Positions 8,059 to 16,372 of a stretch of DNA of 29,390 bases are shown piece by piece. The notes below the pieces were generated by a model. It was not told where the DNA came from. It saw nothing but the letters and a program-made list of their open reading frames with translations, and searched no databases. The stretch comes from Thomasclavelia sp. (lineage in GTDB: Bacteria; Bacillota_I; Bacilli_A; Erysipelotrichales; Erysipelotrichaceae). The translations under genes were made by a program, and so were the position numbers. Positions within the stretch are counted from its first letter, which is position 1, and every line of letters begins with the position of its first letter. The DNA is taken from assembly GCA_020024765.1 (NCBI GenBank), contig JAHHTG010000006.1, forward strand, positions 1-29,390, given 5' to 3'.

Positions 8059-9333
8059 TTATCGTCCTACAAAACCGCGATATTGTTTTTGTGTTAATTG
8101 TCCTTGTAGACCCTTAACTGTCTCTAATGCTACACCAACTACGATAATAATTCCAGTACCACCGACAGCTGCACCTTGTGGTAAGCTGAAAATCATTGAT
8201 GTGATGAATGGTAATACTGCAACAAATGTAAGTAATGCTGCACCAAGAACAGTAATTCGGTTCAATACTTTCTTTAAGTATTCACGAGTTTCAGTACCTG
8301 GACGGATACCTGGAACATAAGTACCTTGTCTGCCTAAATCATCTGCAATCTTATCAGGATCTACTGTTAAGTTTGTATAGAAGAATGTAAATAAGATAAT
8401 TAAGATTCCGTAAATTACAAGAACATATGGTTTACTGAAATCAAAGAAATCAGCTAGCCAACGATATGCATCTTGGTTAATCCAAGATACGATGATTTGT
8501 GGCCCTTGAATAACAGCACTTGCAAAGATTACTGGAATAACACTTGCAGAGTTAATGTTGAAAGGTAAATGATTTAAATCACCTTTAACACGACTAACTG
8601 GAGTACTAGATGAGTATTGAATAGGGATACGACGTTCCGCTTTTTGCATAGCTACAACTAATACAATAATTGCCACAAACATTAATAAGTAAACGATGAA
8701 CTTTAGTAAACCAATTGTTGTAAATCCACCGCCTAGTAATGTTAAATAAACTAGTTTAAATGAAGCAGGCATACTAGCTACAATACCAGTGAAGATGATG
8801 ATTGAAACACCATTACCAATACCTTTTTGACTAATTTGATCACCAATCCATAATAGGAACATTGTACCAGCTGTGAAAATTGTAGTGATGTAAAGATATG
8901 ACATTACACCAGGATTTTCAACGATACCATATTGGCTATTTAACATTTTAGTAATGAAGAAACCTTGGAATAAAGCCATGGCAACTGCAAGATATCGAGT
9001 AATACGATCCATTTGTTGTTGACCTTTTTTACCACTTTTCTTCATTTCTGTTAATGCAGGAATAATATCCATACTTAATAGTTGGATAATAATTGAAGCA
9101 TTGATGTATGGACCAACTCCTAGTGAGAAGATTGACATTTGTTCAATGGCACCACCACCTAGAAGGTTCATCATACCAAGAATAGAGTTTTCAGAAAGAC
9201 TAATCACTGTATCATTGATACCAGGTGCAGGAATGGCTGCACCTAGTCTCACGATAAATAGCATTGCAAGTGTGAAGTAGATCTTTTTGCGAATTTCTTT
9301 ATTCTTGAAGAAGTCCACGAAAGTTTGGATCAT
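8059..9333 (-). CDS. secY: Preprotein translocase subunit SecY
   Basis: A 424-residue, ten-helix channel protein of the Sec translocon in the cytoplasmic membrane. Recognised from the N-terminal IRKKIYFTLAMLFIVRLGAAIP, the plug-region glycines, QKAERRIPIQYS, FYTNLTVDPDKIADDL and the cytosolic loop IRPGTETREYL that contacts SecA and the ribosome. Length is normal. It starts one base after the rplO stop, so translation is probably coupled. Confidence 0.98.
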   Translation of the reverse strand: MIQTFVDFFKNKEIRKKIYFTLAMLFIVRLGAAIPAPGINDTVISLSENSILGMMNLLGGGAIEQMSIFSLGVGPYINASIIIQLLSMDIIPALTEMKKSGKKGQQQMDRITRYLAVAMALFQGFFITKMLNSQYGIVENPGVMSYLYITTIFTAGTMFLLWIGDQISQKGIGNGVSIIIFTGIVASMPASFKLVYLTLLGGGFTTIGLLKFIVYLLMFVAIIVLVVAMQKAERRIPIQYSSSTPVSRVKGDLNHLPFNINSASVIPVIFASAVIQGPQIIVSWINQDAYRWLADFFDFSKPYVLVIYGILIILFTFFYTNLTVDPDKIADDLGRQGTYVPGIRPGTETREYLKKVLNRITVLGAALLTFVAVLPFITSMIFSLPQGAAVGGTGIIIVVGVALETVKGLQGQLTQKQYRGFVGR

Positions 9334-9334
9334 A

Positions 9335-9775
9335 TTAGATCACCTCTACTTTTCCGCCTACTTTTTCGATTGTTGCTTGAGCTGATTTAGAAACTTTTGA
9401 ACATTGAACAGTTAATTTCTTTTCTAATGTTCCGTTACCAAGAATTTTAACACCGTCTAGAACTTTTGTTACTAATCCAGCTTCTTTTAATAATTCAAGA
9501 GTAACTGTAGTACCGTCTTCGAAGCGATTTAATGCTTCAACATTGACGATTGTGTATTCCTTACGGTTGATGTTAGTGAAACCACGCTTTGGAATTCTCT
9601 TATAAATTGGTGTTTGACCACCTTCAAATCCGATAGCAACGCCGCCACCAGATCTAGCATTTTGACCTTTGTGACCTTTTCCAGCAGTCTTACCTTGGCC
9701 TGATCCTTGACCACGACCTAGTCTTTTTGTGCTGAAACGAGCGCCTTCGTTGTATTTTAATTCATTTAAATTCAT
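9335..9775 (-). CDS. rplO: 50S ribosomal protein L15
   Basis: A 146-residue L15 (uL15), an early-assembly protein of the large subunit. The glycine- and basic-rich N-terminal half (RLGRGQGSGQGKTAGKGHKG) and the GFEGGQTPIYKRIPKRGF motif are diagnostic. It lies 23 bases after rpsE. The gene rpmD (L30), which normally sits between rpsE and rplO, is absent. Confidence 0.98.
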   Translation of the reverse strand: MNLNELKYNEGARFSTKRLGRGQGSGQGKTAGKGHKGQNARSGGGVAIGFEGGQTPIYKRIPKRGFTNINRKEYTIVNVEALNRFEDGTTVTLELLKEAGLVTKVLDGVKILGNGTLEKKLTVQCSKVSKSAQATIEKVGGKVEVI

Positions 9776-9798
9776 ACTTTTTCTCTGGCCTCCTCTTC

Positions 9799-10326
9799 CT
9801 ATCGAATTTCTTCTACTTTCTTACCACGTAATTTAGCTACGCCGTTAACAGTCTTAAGACTCTTAAGTCCTTCGAATGTAGCGTGTACCATGTTAATTGG
9901 AGTACGTGAACCAATGCATTTTGAAAGAACATCATTAACACCAGCAAGTTCTAGTACGGCACGTACTGCACCACCGGCGATAACTCCTGTACCTTCTGCA
10001 GCTGGGCGAAGAACTACTTCACCAGCTCCGTAAATACCTGTAATTTCATGTGGAAGTGTGTTTTTGTTGTTAACTAGTGGAACACGGATAACGTTTTTCT
10101 TTGCAGCTTCGATAGCCTTCTTAATTGCATCAGGAACTTCGTTAGCTTTTGCTAAACCGAAACCAACACGACCTTTTTTATCACCAACAACTACAAGAGC
10201 AGAGAAACGCATTTTGCGTCCACCCTTAACAGTCTTTGATACACGGTTGATTTCTACAACTCTTTCTTCAAATTCCTTTGGAGCTCTTTCGAACTTTCTT
10301 GGTTTTCTATTTTGATTGTTTTCCAT
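9799..10326 (-). CDS. rpsE: 30S ribosomal protein S5
   Basis: A 175-residue S5 (uS5) of the 30S body, which takes part in decoding accuracy and mRNA entry. Visible motifs are the double-stranded RNA-binding region VVEINRVSKTVKGGRKMRF, GDKKGRVGFGLAKANEVP and the C-terminal domain (AGGAVRAVLELAGVNDVLSK). It follows rplR by 8 bases and precedes rplO with only a 23-base gap. Confidence 0.98.
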   Translation of the reverse strand: MENNQNRKPRKFERAPKEFEERVVEINRVSKTVKGGRKMRFSALVVVGDKKGRVGFGLAKANEVPDAIKKAIEAAKKNVIRVPLVNNKNTLPHEITGIYGAGEVVLRPAAEGTGVIAGGAVRAVLELAGVNDVLSKCIGSRTPINMVHATFEGLKSLKTVNGVAKLRGKKVEEIR

Positions 10327-10334
10327 AAGTCCTC

Positions 10335-10691
10335 CTAGAATTTTAAGCCTGCTTCACGAGCAGCTTCGGCTAAAGCCTTAACTCTTCCGTGATAGATGTA
10401 ACCACCGCGGTCGAATACAACGTTTTCAATGTTTGCAGCTAATGCACGTTTTGCAAGTTCAGTACCTACAGTTTGTGCAGCTGTGATATTTCCACCATTT
10501 TCTAATTTTAATTCCACACTTGAACAAGATACTAATGTTTTGCCACATGTATCATCAATGATTTGACAATGAATGTGAGCGTTAGATCTGAACACGTTTA
10601 AACGTGGGCAAGTAGCAGTACCTGATACTTTTCTTCTTACACGAGCGTGTCTTCTTTGACGTTCAATATTTTTTGAAACTTTCTTTAACAT
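10335..10691 (-). CDS. rplR: 50S ribosomal protein L18
   Basis: A 118-residue L18 (uL18), which binds 5S rRNA with L5 in the central protuberance. The basic N-terminus RQRRHARVRRKVSGT and CPRLNVFRSNAHIHCQIID, then FDRGGYIYHGRVKALAEAAREAGL, are characteristic. Length is standard. It lies 21 bases after rplF and 8 before rpsE. Confidence 0.98.
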   Translation of the reverse strand: MLKKVSKNIERQRRHARVRRKVSGTATCPRLNVFRSNAHIHCQIIDDTCGKTLVSCSSVELKLENGGNITAAQTVGTELAKRALAANIENVVFDRGGYIYHGRVKALAEAAREAGLKF

Positions 10692-10712
10692 ATCTTACTT
10701 ACTCCTTTCCCA

Positions 10713-11255
10713 CTATTTACCTGCCGTCTTTCCTTCTTTACGACGGATATGTTCACCCTTATAATGAATACCTTTACCCTTATAAGGTTCTGGCTTACGG
10801 AAGTTACGGATGTTAGCAGCAGCTTCACCGACTAGTTGCTTATCGATACCAGAAACTTTAATTTCATTAGCCTTTGGTACTTCGATAGTAACACCTTCAG
10901 CAGCGTTGTATTCAATGGCGTGTGAATAACCAATATTTAATACTAATGTTTGGCCTGAAAGTGATGCACGGTAACCGATACCTTCAATGCCTAGTTCAAT
11001 AACATAACCTTCAGATACACCAACGATCATATTATTGATTAAAGCTCTTGTTGTACCATGAAGTTGTTTTGTATGCTTTTCTTCGTTTGCACGAGTGCAA
11101 GTAATGGTGCCATTATCATTATTGATTGTGATTAATGGACTAAATTGACGTGTTAAAGTTCCCTTAGGACCTTTTACAGTCACCTCATTACCTTCAGAAA
11201 CTGAAAATTCAACTCCTGAAGGAATGGTAATCGTTTTATTTCCGATACGTGACAT
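10713..11255 (-). CDS. rplF: 50S ribosomal protein L6
   Basis: A 180-residue L6 (uL6) near the factor-binding stalk base. Two repeated L6 domains are visible. The N-terminus is MSRIGNKTITIPSGV with VTVKGPKGTL, and the second domain holds the signature FRKPEPYKGKGIHYKGEHI near residues 152-170. Normal length. It lies 27 bases after rpsH. Confidence 0.98.
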   Translation of the reverse strand: MSRIGNKTITIPSGVEFSVSEGNEVTVKGPKGTLTRQFSPLITINNDNGTITCTRANEEKHTKQLHGTTRALINNMIVGVSEGYVIELGIEGIGYRASLSGQTLVLNIGYSHAIEYNAAEGVTIEVPKANEIKVSGIDKQLVGEAAANIRNFRKPEPYKGKGIHYKGEHIRRKEGKTAGK

Positions 11256-11282
11256 TAATTTTCTCCTTCAATTAATTTGTTA

Positions 11283-11687
11283 TTACCAAACGTAAGCAAC
11301 TACTTCGCCGCCTACGTGTTGTTTACGAGCATCACGATCTGTCATTAAACCATGAGAAGTTGAAATGATCGCAATACCTAAACCATTAAGAACGCGAGGA
11401 ACGTTATCGCCCTTTGCGTATACACGTAAACCTGGTTTAGAAATCTTCTTGATACCAGTGATTACTTTTTGATTATTTGGAGCATACTTAAGTGTAATTG
11501 TAATTACTTTTTCCTTAGCTGTTTCACCATCTACAGAGTAGTTAGTGATGTAACCTTCTTCTTTAAGGATACGAGCAATTTCAATTTTCATTTTACTTGC
11601 TGGAATAGTTACAGTTTCATGTCCGGCACCAAGACCGTTTCTGATTCTTGTAAGCATATCAGCAATTGGATCTGTCATATTCATCAT
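11283..11687 (-). CDS. rpsH: 30S ribosomal protein S8
   Basis: A 134-residue S8 (uS8), a primary 16S-binding protein and, in E. coli, the translational repressor of the spc operon. It shows DPIADMLTRIRNG and the C-terminal ISTSHGLMTDRDARKQHVGGEVVAYVW. The start is ambiguous between ATG codons at 11687, 11684 and 11678; the first fits best with GGGGG about 10 bases upstream. No obvious S8-binding mimic was found before rplE, but I could not test this. Confidence 0.97.
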   Translation of the reverse strand: MMNMTDPIADMLTRIRNGLGAGHETVTIPASKMKIEIARILKEEGYITNYSVDGETAKEKVITITLKYAPNNQKVITGIKKISKPGLRVYAKGDNVPRVLNGLGIAIISTSHGLMTDRDARKQHVGGEVVAYVW

Positions 11688-11705
11688 TGCCTATTTCCCC
11701 CTTGA

Positions 11706-11891
11706 TTACCAGCTTGCCTTCTTAACTCCAGGAATTTGACCCTTATAAGCTAATTCTCTGAAGCAGATACGGCATAATTTATATTTTCTTAAAACAGAAT
11801 GTGGACGACCACAACGTTCGCATCTTGTGTATTCACGAGTTGAGAACTTTGCAGGACGTGCAGCTTTAATTTTCATAGATGTCTTTGCCAT
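11706..11891 (-). CDS. rpsN: 30S ribosomal protein S14, zinc-binding type
   Basis: A 61-residue S14 (uS14) of the short C+ form (rpsZ/rpsN1 type) in the 30S head. Cysteines 24, 27, 40 and 43 in CERCGRP and CRICFREL form the zinc ribbon. This form depends on zinc; some Gram-positives carry a cysteine-free copy elsewhere, which this window cannot show. It lies between rplE and rpsH as usual. Confidence 0.98.
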   Translation of the reverse strand: MAKTSMKIKAARPAKFSTREYTRCERCGRPHSVLRKYKLCRICFRELAYKGQIPGVKKASW

Positions 11892-11905
11892 GTTGATCTC
11901 CCCTC

Positions 11906-12445
11906 TTATTTAGCGAACGGCATACCTAGTTCAGCTAGTAATGCGCGTGCTTCTTCATCTGTGTTTGCTGTAGTTACGATAACGATATCCATACCACGAA
12001 CTTTTGTTACTTTATCATAAGAAATTTCAGGGAAAATGATTTGTTCCTTAATACCTAAAGTGTAGTTACCACGACCATCGAATGCTGATGTGCTTACACC
12101 TCTGAAGTCTCTTACGCGAGGTAAAGAAATATTTACTAATTTATCAAGGAAATCGTACATTCTTTCGCCTCTTAAGTCGACCTTACAACCAATTGGCATA
12201 CCTTCACGTAATTTGAAGTTAGCGATTGATTTCTTAGCCTTAGTTACGATTGGCTTTTGACCAGCGATTGCTGTTAATTCAGCAACTGCTTCGTCTAATG
12301 CTTTAGGGTTGCTGATTGCATCACCAACACCTAAGTTGATTACGATCTTAACAAGCTTTGGAACTTGCATAGTTGAAGTGTAGTTAAACTTTTCAACTAA
12401 GTTCTTCTTGATTTCTGCATTGTATTTTTCTTGAAGGCGGTTCAT
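11906..12445 (-). CDS. rplE: 50S ribosomal protein L5
   Basis: A 179-residue L5 (uL5), which binds 5S rRNA and contacts the P-site tRNA elbow. Recognised from MQVPKLVKIVINLGVGDA, QKPIVTKAKKSIANFKLREG and the C-terminal MDIVIVTTANTDEEARALLAELGMPF. Its ATG overlaps the rplX stop by one base (TAATG at 12445), so the two are coupled. Confidence 0.98.
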   Translation of the reverse strand: MNRLQEKYNAEIKKNLVEKFNYTSTMQVPKLVKIVINLGVGDAISNPKALDEAVAELTAIAGQKPIVTKAKKSIANFKLREGMPIGCKVDLRGERMYDFLDKLVNISLPRVRDFRGVSTSAFDGRGNYTLGIKEQIIFPEISYDKVTKVRGMDIVIVTTANTDEEARALLAELGMPFAK

Positions 12446-12765
12446 TATTTCTTACCTCCCTTGATTGTTGTGCCGGATTTCTTGTAATAGCGAACCTTAG
12501 CACCCTTTTCTTCACGGAATCCTACACGTGAAGCTGTTTTTGCTTTAGCATCATAAGCCATTACATTTGAAACATGAATTGGCATTTCTTTTTCAACGAT
12601 GCCACCATCAGGATTAGCTTGAGAAGGTTTTAAAGCTTTCTTAGCGATATTAACGCCTTCTACAACTACTTTTTCTTCCTTTGGTAACACTTGAATTACT
12701 TCGCCAACAGTTCCTTTGTAATGTCCTGTAATGACTTTAACTTTATCACCTTTTTTAATTTTCAT
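12445..12765 (-). CDS. rplX: 50S ribosomal protein L24
   Basis: A 106-residue L24 (uL24), an assembly initiator near the tunnel exit. The KOW motif is visible at the N-terminus (KGDKVKVITGHYKGTVGEV), followed by VEGVNIAKKALKPSQANP. Normal length. It lies 17 bases after rplN and overlaps rplE by one base. Confidence 0.98.
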   Translation of the reverse strand: MKIKKGDKVKVITGHYKGTVGEVIQVLPKEEKVVVEGVNIAKKALKPSQANPDGGIVEKEMPIHVSNVMAYDAKAKTASRVGFREEKGAKVRYYKKSGTTIKGGKK

Positions 12766-12782
12766 CTAAAGTCACCCTCCTA

Positions 12783-13151
12783 CTATAATACTTCTGGTGC
12801 TAAAGACAAGATTTTCATATAGTCTTTATCACGAAGTTCTCTAGCCACAGGACCGAAAATACGTGTTCCTTTTGGCGTTTTATCATCTTTAATAATTACG
12901 GCTGCATTATCATCGAATTTGATGTAAGAACCGTTTTCACGAGCAACACCATATTTAGTACGAACGATAACGGCTTTAACAACGTCACCCTTCTTTACTG
13001 AACCACCAGGTGCAGCTTCCTTAACTGAACAAACAACTACATCAGAGATGTTTGCACATTTTCTCTTAGATCCACCTAAACATCTAATTACTAATAATTC
13101 TTTAGCACCAGTGTTATCGGCAACCTTTAAGCGAGTTTCATTATGAATCAT
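12783..13151 (-). CDS. rplN: 50S ribosomal protein L14
   Basis: A 122-residue L14 (uL14) at the intersubunit face, where the silencing factor RsfS would bind. MIHNETRLKVADNTGAKEL and the signature VKAVIVRTKYGVARENGSYI are diagnostic, as is the C-terminal IFGPVARELRDKDYMKILSLAPEVL split here as IFGPVAREL and KILSLAPEVL. Standard length; first gene of the E. coli-type spc block. Confidence 0.98.
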   Translation of the reverse strand: MIHNETRLKVADNTGAKELLVIRCLGGSKRKCANISDVVVCSVKEAAPGGSVKKGDVVKAVIVRTKYGVARENGSYIKFDDNAAVIIKDDKTPKGTRIFGPVARELRDKDYMKILSLAPEVL

Positions 13152-13169
13152 CTAAATTATCCTCCTATA

Positions 13170-13433
13170 CTAAAGAATTACAGCCTTTTCAACGATCTTG
13201 ATTAAACGGAAGTGTTTATCCTTTGATAAAGGACGAGTTTCCATAATTTCAACGATATCGCCTAGTTTAGCTTCATTGTTTTCATCATGAGCCTTGAACT
13301 TACGAGAGAATTTAACTCTTTTACCGTAAAGTGGATGACTCTTCTTTGTAGAAATTTCAACTACGATAGTTTTGTCCATCTTGTCAGAAACAACTTTACC
13401 ACGTAGTACGCGTCTTTTATTTTCTCTTTCCAT
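13170..13433 (-). CDS. rpsQ: 30S ribosomal protein S17
   Basis: An 87-residue OB-fold S17 (uS17), an early 16S-binding protein. Motifs are KRRVLRGKVVSDKMDKTIVV, HPLYGKRV and the signature GDIVEIMETRPLSKDKHFRL. Normal length; only 3 bases separate it from rpmC. Confidence 0.98.
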   Translation of the reverse strand: MERENKRRVLRGKVVSDKMDKTIVVEISTKKSHPLYGKRVKFSRKFKAHDENNEAKLGDIVEIMETRPLSKDKHFRLIKIVEKAVIL

Positions 13434-13436
13434 TGA

Positions 13437-13634
13437 CTAGTCCTCCTTTTCAGCTCTTTCTGTTAATACTGTCTTGATACGTGCAATTGATTTCTTTAAT
13501 TCACGAATGCGCATTGAGTTGTCAATTTGACCGGTAGCTTTTTGGAAACGTAAATCAAATAATTCTTTTTTGAACTCTTCAATTGCAGCTAAAAGTTCTT
13601 CGTTTGACTTTTCTCTAATTTCTTTAATGTTCAT
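13437..13634 (-). CDS. rpmC: 50S ribosomal protein L29
   Basis: A 65-residue helical L29 (uL29) at the tunnel exit next to L23, part of the docking site for SRP and trigger factor. EIREKSNEELLAAIEEFKKE and LFDLRFQKATGQIDN are typical. Its start codon overlaps the rplP stop by one base (TAATG at 13634). Confidence 0.98.
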   Translation of the reverse strand: MNIKEIREKSNEELLAAIEEFKKELFDLRFQKATGQIDNSMRIRELKKSIARIKTVLTERAEKED

Positions 13635-14053
13635 TATAATACAGTCTCACCTTTCTTGATAAATTTACATTTAACAGGTAACTTGTGAGATGCAAGTCTG
13701 AATGCTTCACGAGCGATTTCTTCTGAAACGCCACCGATTTCAAACATTACACGTCCTTTTTGTACAACTGCTACCCAACCTTCAGGAGCACCTTTACCTG
13801 AACCCATACGTACTTCTAATGGTTTTTTAGTAATTGCTAAATGTGGGAATATTTTAATCCAAACATTACCACCACGGTTCATATATCTAGTCATAGCGAT
13901 ACGAGCTGCTTCGATTTGACGGTTTGATACATAAGCACCGCTCATAGCAACTAAACCGTATTCACCGAATGTTACATCGCGGCCAGCTTTAGACTTACCT
14001 TCGTAGCTAAGTCTATGTGGACGACGGTATTTAGTTCTTTTAGGCATTAACAT
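13634..14053 (-). CDS. rplP: 50S ribosomal protein L16
   Basis: A 139-residue L16 (uL16), which helps shape the A site of the large subunit. MLMPKRTKYRRPHR, then FGEYGLVAMSGAYVSNRQIEAARIA and the signature MGSGKGAPEGWVAVVQKGRV, are diagnostic. The ATG at 14053 is chosen because GGAGG lies 9 bases upstream; the next ATG two codons on is less well placed. It begins 2 bases after rpsC. Confidence 0.98.
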   Translation of the reverse strand: MLMPKRTKYRRPHRLSYEGKSKAGRDVTFGEYGLVAMSGAYVSNRQIEAARIAMTRYMNRGGNVWIKIFPHLAITKKPLEVRMGSGKGAPEGWVAVVQKGRVMFEIGGVSEEIAREAFRLASHKLPVKCKFIKKGETVL

Positions 14054-14055
14054 AA

Positions 14056-14829
14056 TTAATTACCTCCCTTTTCACTTGCAACTGGTGTAGCTGCAGGCTT
14101 AGCAGCTTTTTCGTTTCCACGACCGTTGCGGTTGTTGTTACGATTGTTGCGACGACGGTTGTTAGGGTTGAACTTTGGCTTTTCAGGTTCTTTAACCATT
14201 TCACCAGGAATTACTTCACCACGGCAGATCCAAACTTTAACACCTAATTTACCGTAAGCAGTCATAGCTTCTTCCCAAGCATAGTCGATATCTGAACGAA
14301 GAGTATGTAGAGGTGTTACACCTTCTGAATAACCTTCTGAACGAGCGATATCAGCGCCGCCTAGACGACCAGAAACAACTGTCTTGATACCTTTTGCTCC
14401 AGCTCTCATTGTTGATTGAATAGCTTTCTTTTGAGCAGTACGGAATGATTGACGATCTTCTAACATCTTAGCAATCTTCATTGCTACTAAACGAGCATCT
14501 AAATCTGGGTTAGCAACTTCAACGATGTTGATGACAATTGTCTTACCAGTTAGTTTTGTTAAGCTCTTCTTTAGGGCTTCAATCTTAGCGCCGTCTTGTC
14601 CTACGAAATTACCAGGACGAGCTGTTCTAATGATTACGTTAACGTAGTTCTTAGAACGTTCAATTTCAACTCTTGAAATCATGCAGTCTCTAGCATCTTT
14701 TTCAATTAGTTGACGGATCTTGATATCTTCTTGTAAAAGAGTACCGTAATCCTTTGAAGCGTACCAACGTGATTCCCAATCACGAATGACGCCAACTCTT
14801 AATCCAATTGGATTTACTTTTTGACCCAT
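14056..14829 (-). CDS. rpsC: 30S ribosomal protein S3 with extended C-terminus
   Basis: A 257-residue S3 (uS3), which lines the mRNA entry channel. The N-terminal KH domain holds VIIRTARPGNFVGQDGAKIE, and the C-terminal domain holds ISGR-like VVSGRLGGADIARSEGYSEG and WICRGEVIPG near residue 209. Typical S3 is about 210-230 residues. Here a 48-residue tail follows (210-257), with an Asn/Arg-rich stretch at 220-239 and then an Ala/Pro-rich, lysine-containing end. The tail is in frame, ends at a clear stop and is followed 2 bases later by rplP, so it is not a frameshift product. Confidence 0.97.
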   Translation of the reverse strand: MGQKVNPIGLRVGVIRDWESRWYASKDYGTLLQEDIKIRQLIEKDARDCMISRVEIERSKNYVNVIIRTARPGNFVGQDGAKIEALKKSLTKLTGKTIVINIVEVANPDLDARLVAMKIAKMLEDRQSFRTAQKKAIQSTMRAGAKGIKTVVSGRLGGADIARSEGYSEGVTPLHTLRSDIDYAWEEAMTAYGKLGVKVWICRGEVIPGEMVKEPEKPKFNPNNRRRNNRNNNRNGRGNEKAAKPAATPVASEKGGN

Positions 14830-14840
14830 TGATTGACCCC

Positions 14841-15173
14841 CTATCTTTCTTCTACCACTACAGTAATGTGGCTAGTTCTCTTAAGGATTGGAGCAGCTTG
14901 ACCTTTAGCTCTTGGTCTAAAGCGCTTCATTGTAATGCCTTCGTTTGCATAGCAAGCTTTGACATATAATTTTTCAGCATCTAATTGGTTATTGTGTGTT
15001 GCATTAGCCATTGCTGATTTAAGTACTTTTGAAACCACTTCAGCAGCGTGATTAGGTGTGAACTTAAGAATTGCAAGAGCTTCTTCAGCATTCTTACCAC
15101 GGATTAAGTCTAAAACTAATCTTGCTTTACGAGGAGTGATTCTGACAGTCTTTGCTGTAGCTTTAACTTCCAT
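14841..15173 (-). CDS. rplV: 50S ribosomal protein L22
   Basis: A 110-residue L22 (uL22), whose beta-hairpin lines the peptide exit tunnel at the constriction. TVRITPRKARLVLDLIRGK and the hairpin KRFRPRAKGQAAPILKRTSHI are clearly visible. Normal length. It lies 11 bases before rpsC. Confidence 0.98.
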   Translation of the reverse strand: MEVKATAKTVRITPRKARLVLDLIRGKNAEEALAILKFTPNHAAEVVSKVLKSAMANATHNNQLDAEKLYVKACYANEGITMKRFRPRAKGQAAPILKRTSHITVVVEER

Positions 15174-15185
15174 CTTTATTCCCTC

Positions 15186-15455
15186 CTACGCTTTCTTGTC
15201 ACTACCGTGACCACCGAATTTTCTTGTTGGTACGAATTCACCTAATTTGTGACCAACCATGTCTTCTGTAACGAAAACAGGCACATGTTCCTTGCCGTTG
15301 TAAACAGCGAATGTGTGTTCAACGAAATCAGGGAAGATTGTTGATCTACGTGACCAAGTTTTGATAACTTCTTTTTTATTAGATTCATTTAGCGCAACAA
15401 CTTTTTTCATTAAGTGTTCATCGCAGAATGGACCTTTTTTCAAACTTCTACTCAT
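15186..15455 (-). CDS. rpsS: 30S ribosomal protein S19
   Basis: An 89-residue S19 (uS19) of the 30S head. MSRSLKKGPFCDEHLMKKV, IKTWSRRSTIFPDFVEHTF and the signature VTEDMVGHKLGEFVPTRKF identify it. Standard length; 17 bases after rplB and 12 before rplV. Confidence 0.98.
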   Translation of the reverse strand: MSRSLKKGPFCDEHLMKKVVALNESNKKEVIKTWSRRSTIFPDFVEHTFAVYNGKEHVPVFVTEDMVGHKLGEFVPTRKFGGHGSDKKA

Positions 15456-15472
15456 TTACTTTCCTTCCCTTC

Positions 15473-16306
15473 CTATTTATCGTTTCTTCTTCTTACGATT
15501 AAATCGTTAGATTTCTTTTTAGTATTACGAGTCTTAACACCCATAGCTTTCTTGCCCCAAGGTGTCATTGGAGATTTACGACCGATTGGACAACGTCCTT
15601 CACCACCACCATGAGGGTGATCGCAAGGGTTCATTACAGAACCACGAACTGTTGGACGAATACCCATCCATCTGCTACGACCAGCTTTACCTAAGTTAAT
15701 TAATGAGTAATCACCATTACCTACTGAACCAATAGTTGCACGGCAGTTACCTAATACCTTACGTACTTCACCAGAAGCAAGACGGATTGTTACGTATTTT
15801 TCTTCAATACCTAAGATTTGAGCGTAAACACCAGCAGCACGTGCTAATTGTCCACCCTTACCAGGTTTTAATTCAATATTGTGGATGATAGTACCTTCAG
15901 GCATATTTCTCATTTCTAGAGAGTTACCAACGATGATATCTACTTTAGTACCTGAAATTACTTTTGATCCTACTTCTAAGCCCTTAGGAGCCAAGATGTA
16001 ACGTTTTTCACCATCAACATAGTTTAATAATGCGATGTTAGCGTTACGGTTTGGATCGTATTCGATTGCAGCAACTGTTGCTGGAATATTGTCTTTGTTA
16101 CGTTTGAAATCGATCACACGGTAAAGTTGTTTATGACCACCACCGTGATGTCTTGTAGTAATACGTCCTGTGTTGTTACGACCGCCTGACTTTGAGAAAG
16201 ACTTAGTTAAGCTCTTTTCAGGGCTTGTCTTAGTTACTTCTTCAAAAGTAAGACCAGTCATACCACGTCTACCAGGAGTCGTTGGCTTATACTTTTTGAT
16301 TGCCAT
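15473..16306 (-). CDS. rplB: 50S ribosomal protein L2
   Basis: A 277-residue L2 (uL2), needed for subunit joining and peptidyl transferase activity. Key motifs are KKYKPTTPGRRGMTGLTFEE, the RNA-binding SH3-like middle domain and the C-terminal RGSVMNPCDHPHGGGEGRCP with the conserved histidine (HPHGGGEG). The ATG follows AGGAGGAAAATAAAGTA. It is preceded by the widest gap in the operon (66 bases), which holds a hairpin. Confidence 0.98.
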   Translation of the reverse strand: MAIKKYKPTTPGRRGMTGLTFEEVTKTSPEKSLTKSFSKSGGRNNTGRITTRHHGGGHKQLYRVIDFKRNKDNIPATVAAIEYDPNRNANIALLNYVDGEKRYILAPKGLEVGSKVISGTKVDIIVGNSLEMRNMPEGTIIHNIELKPGKGGQLARAAGVYAQILGIEEKYVTIRLASGEVRKVLGNCRATIGSVGNGDYSLINLGKAGRSRWMGIRPTVRGSVMNPCDHPHGGGEGRCPIGRKSPMTPWGKKAMGVKTRNTKKKSNDLIVRRRNDK

Positions 16307-16372
16307 TACTTTATTTTCCTCCTATGCATGTTATCCGGAAATAGCATTGTTCTTCCGATAATTTATAATTGA

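Noticed and set aside
10058..10315. Plus-strand ORF inside rpsE
   Set aside because: A frame shadow of rpsE. Similar antisense frames occur in rpsH, rpsS, rplB, rplD, map and degV and were dropped for the same reason.
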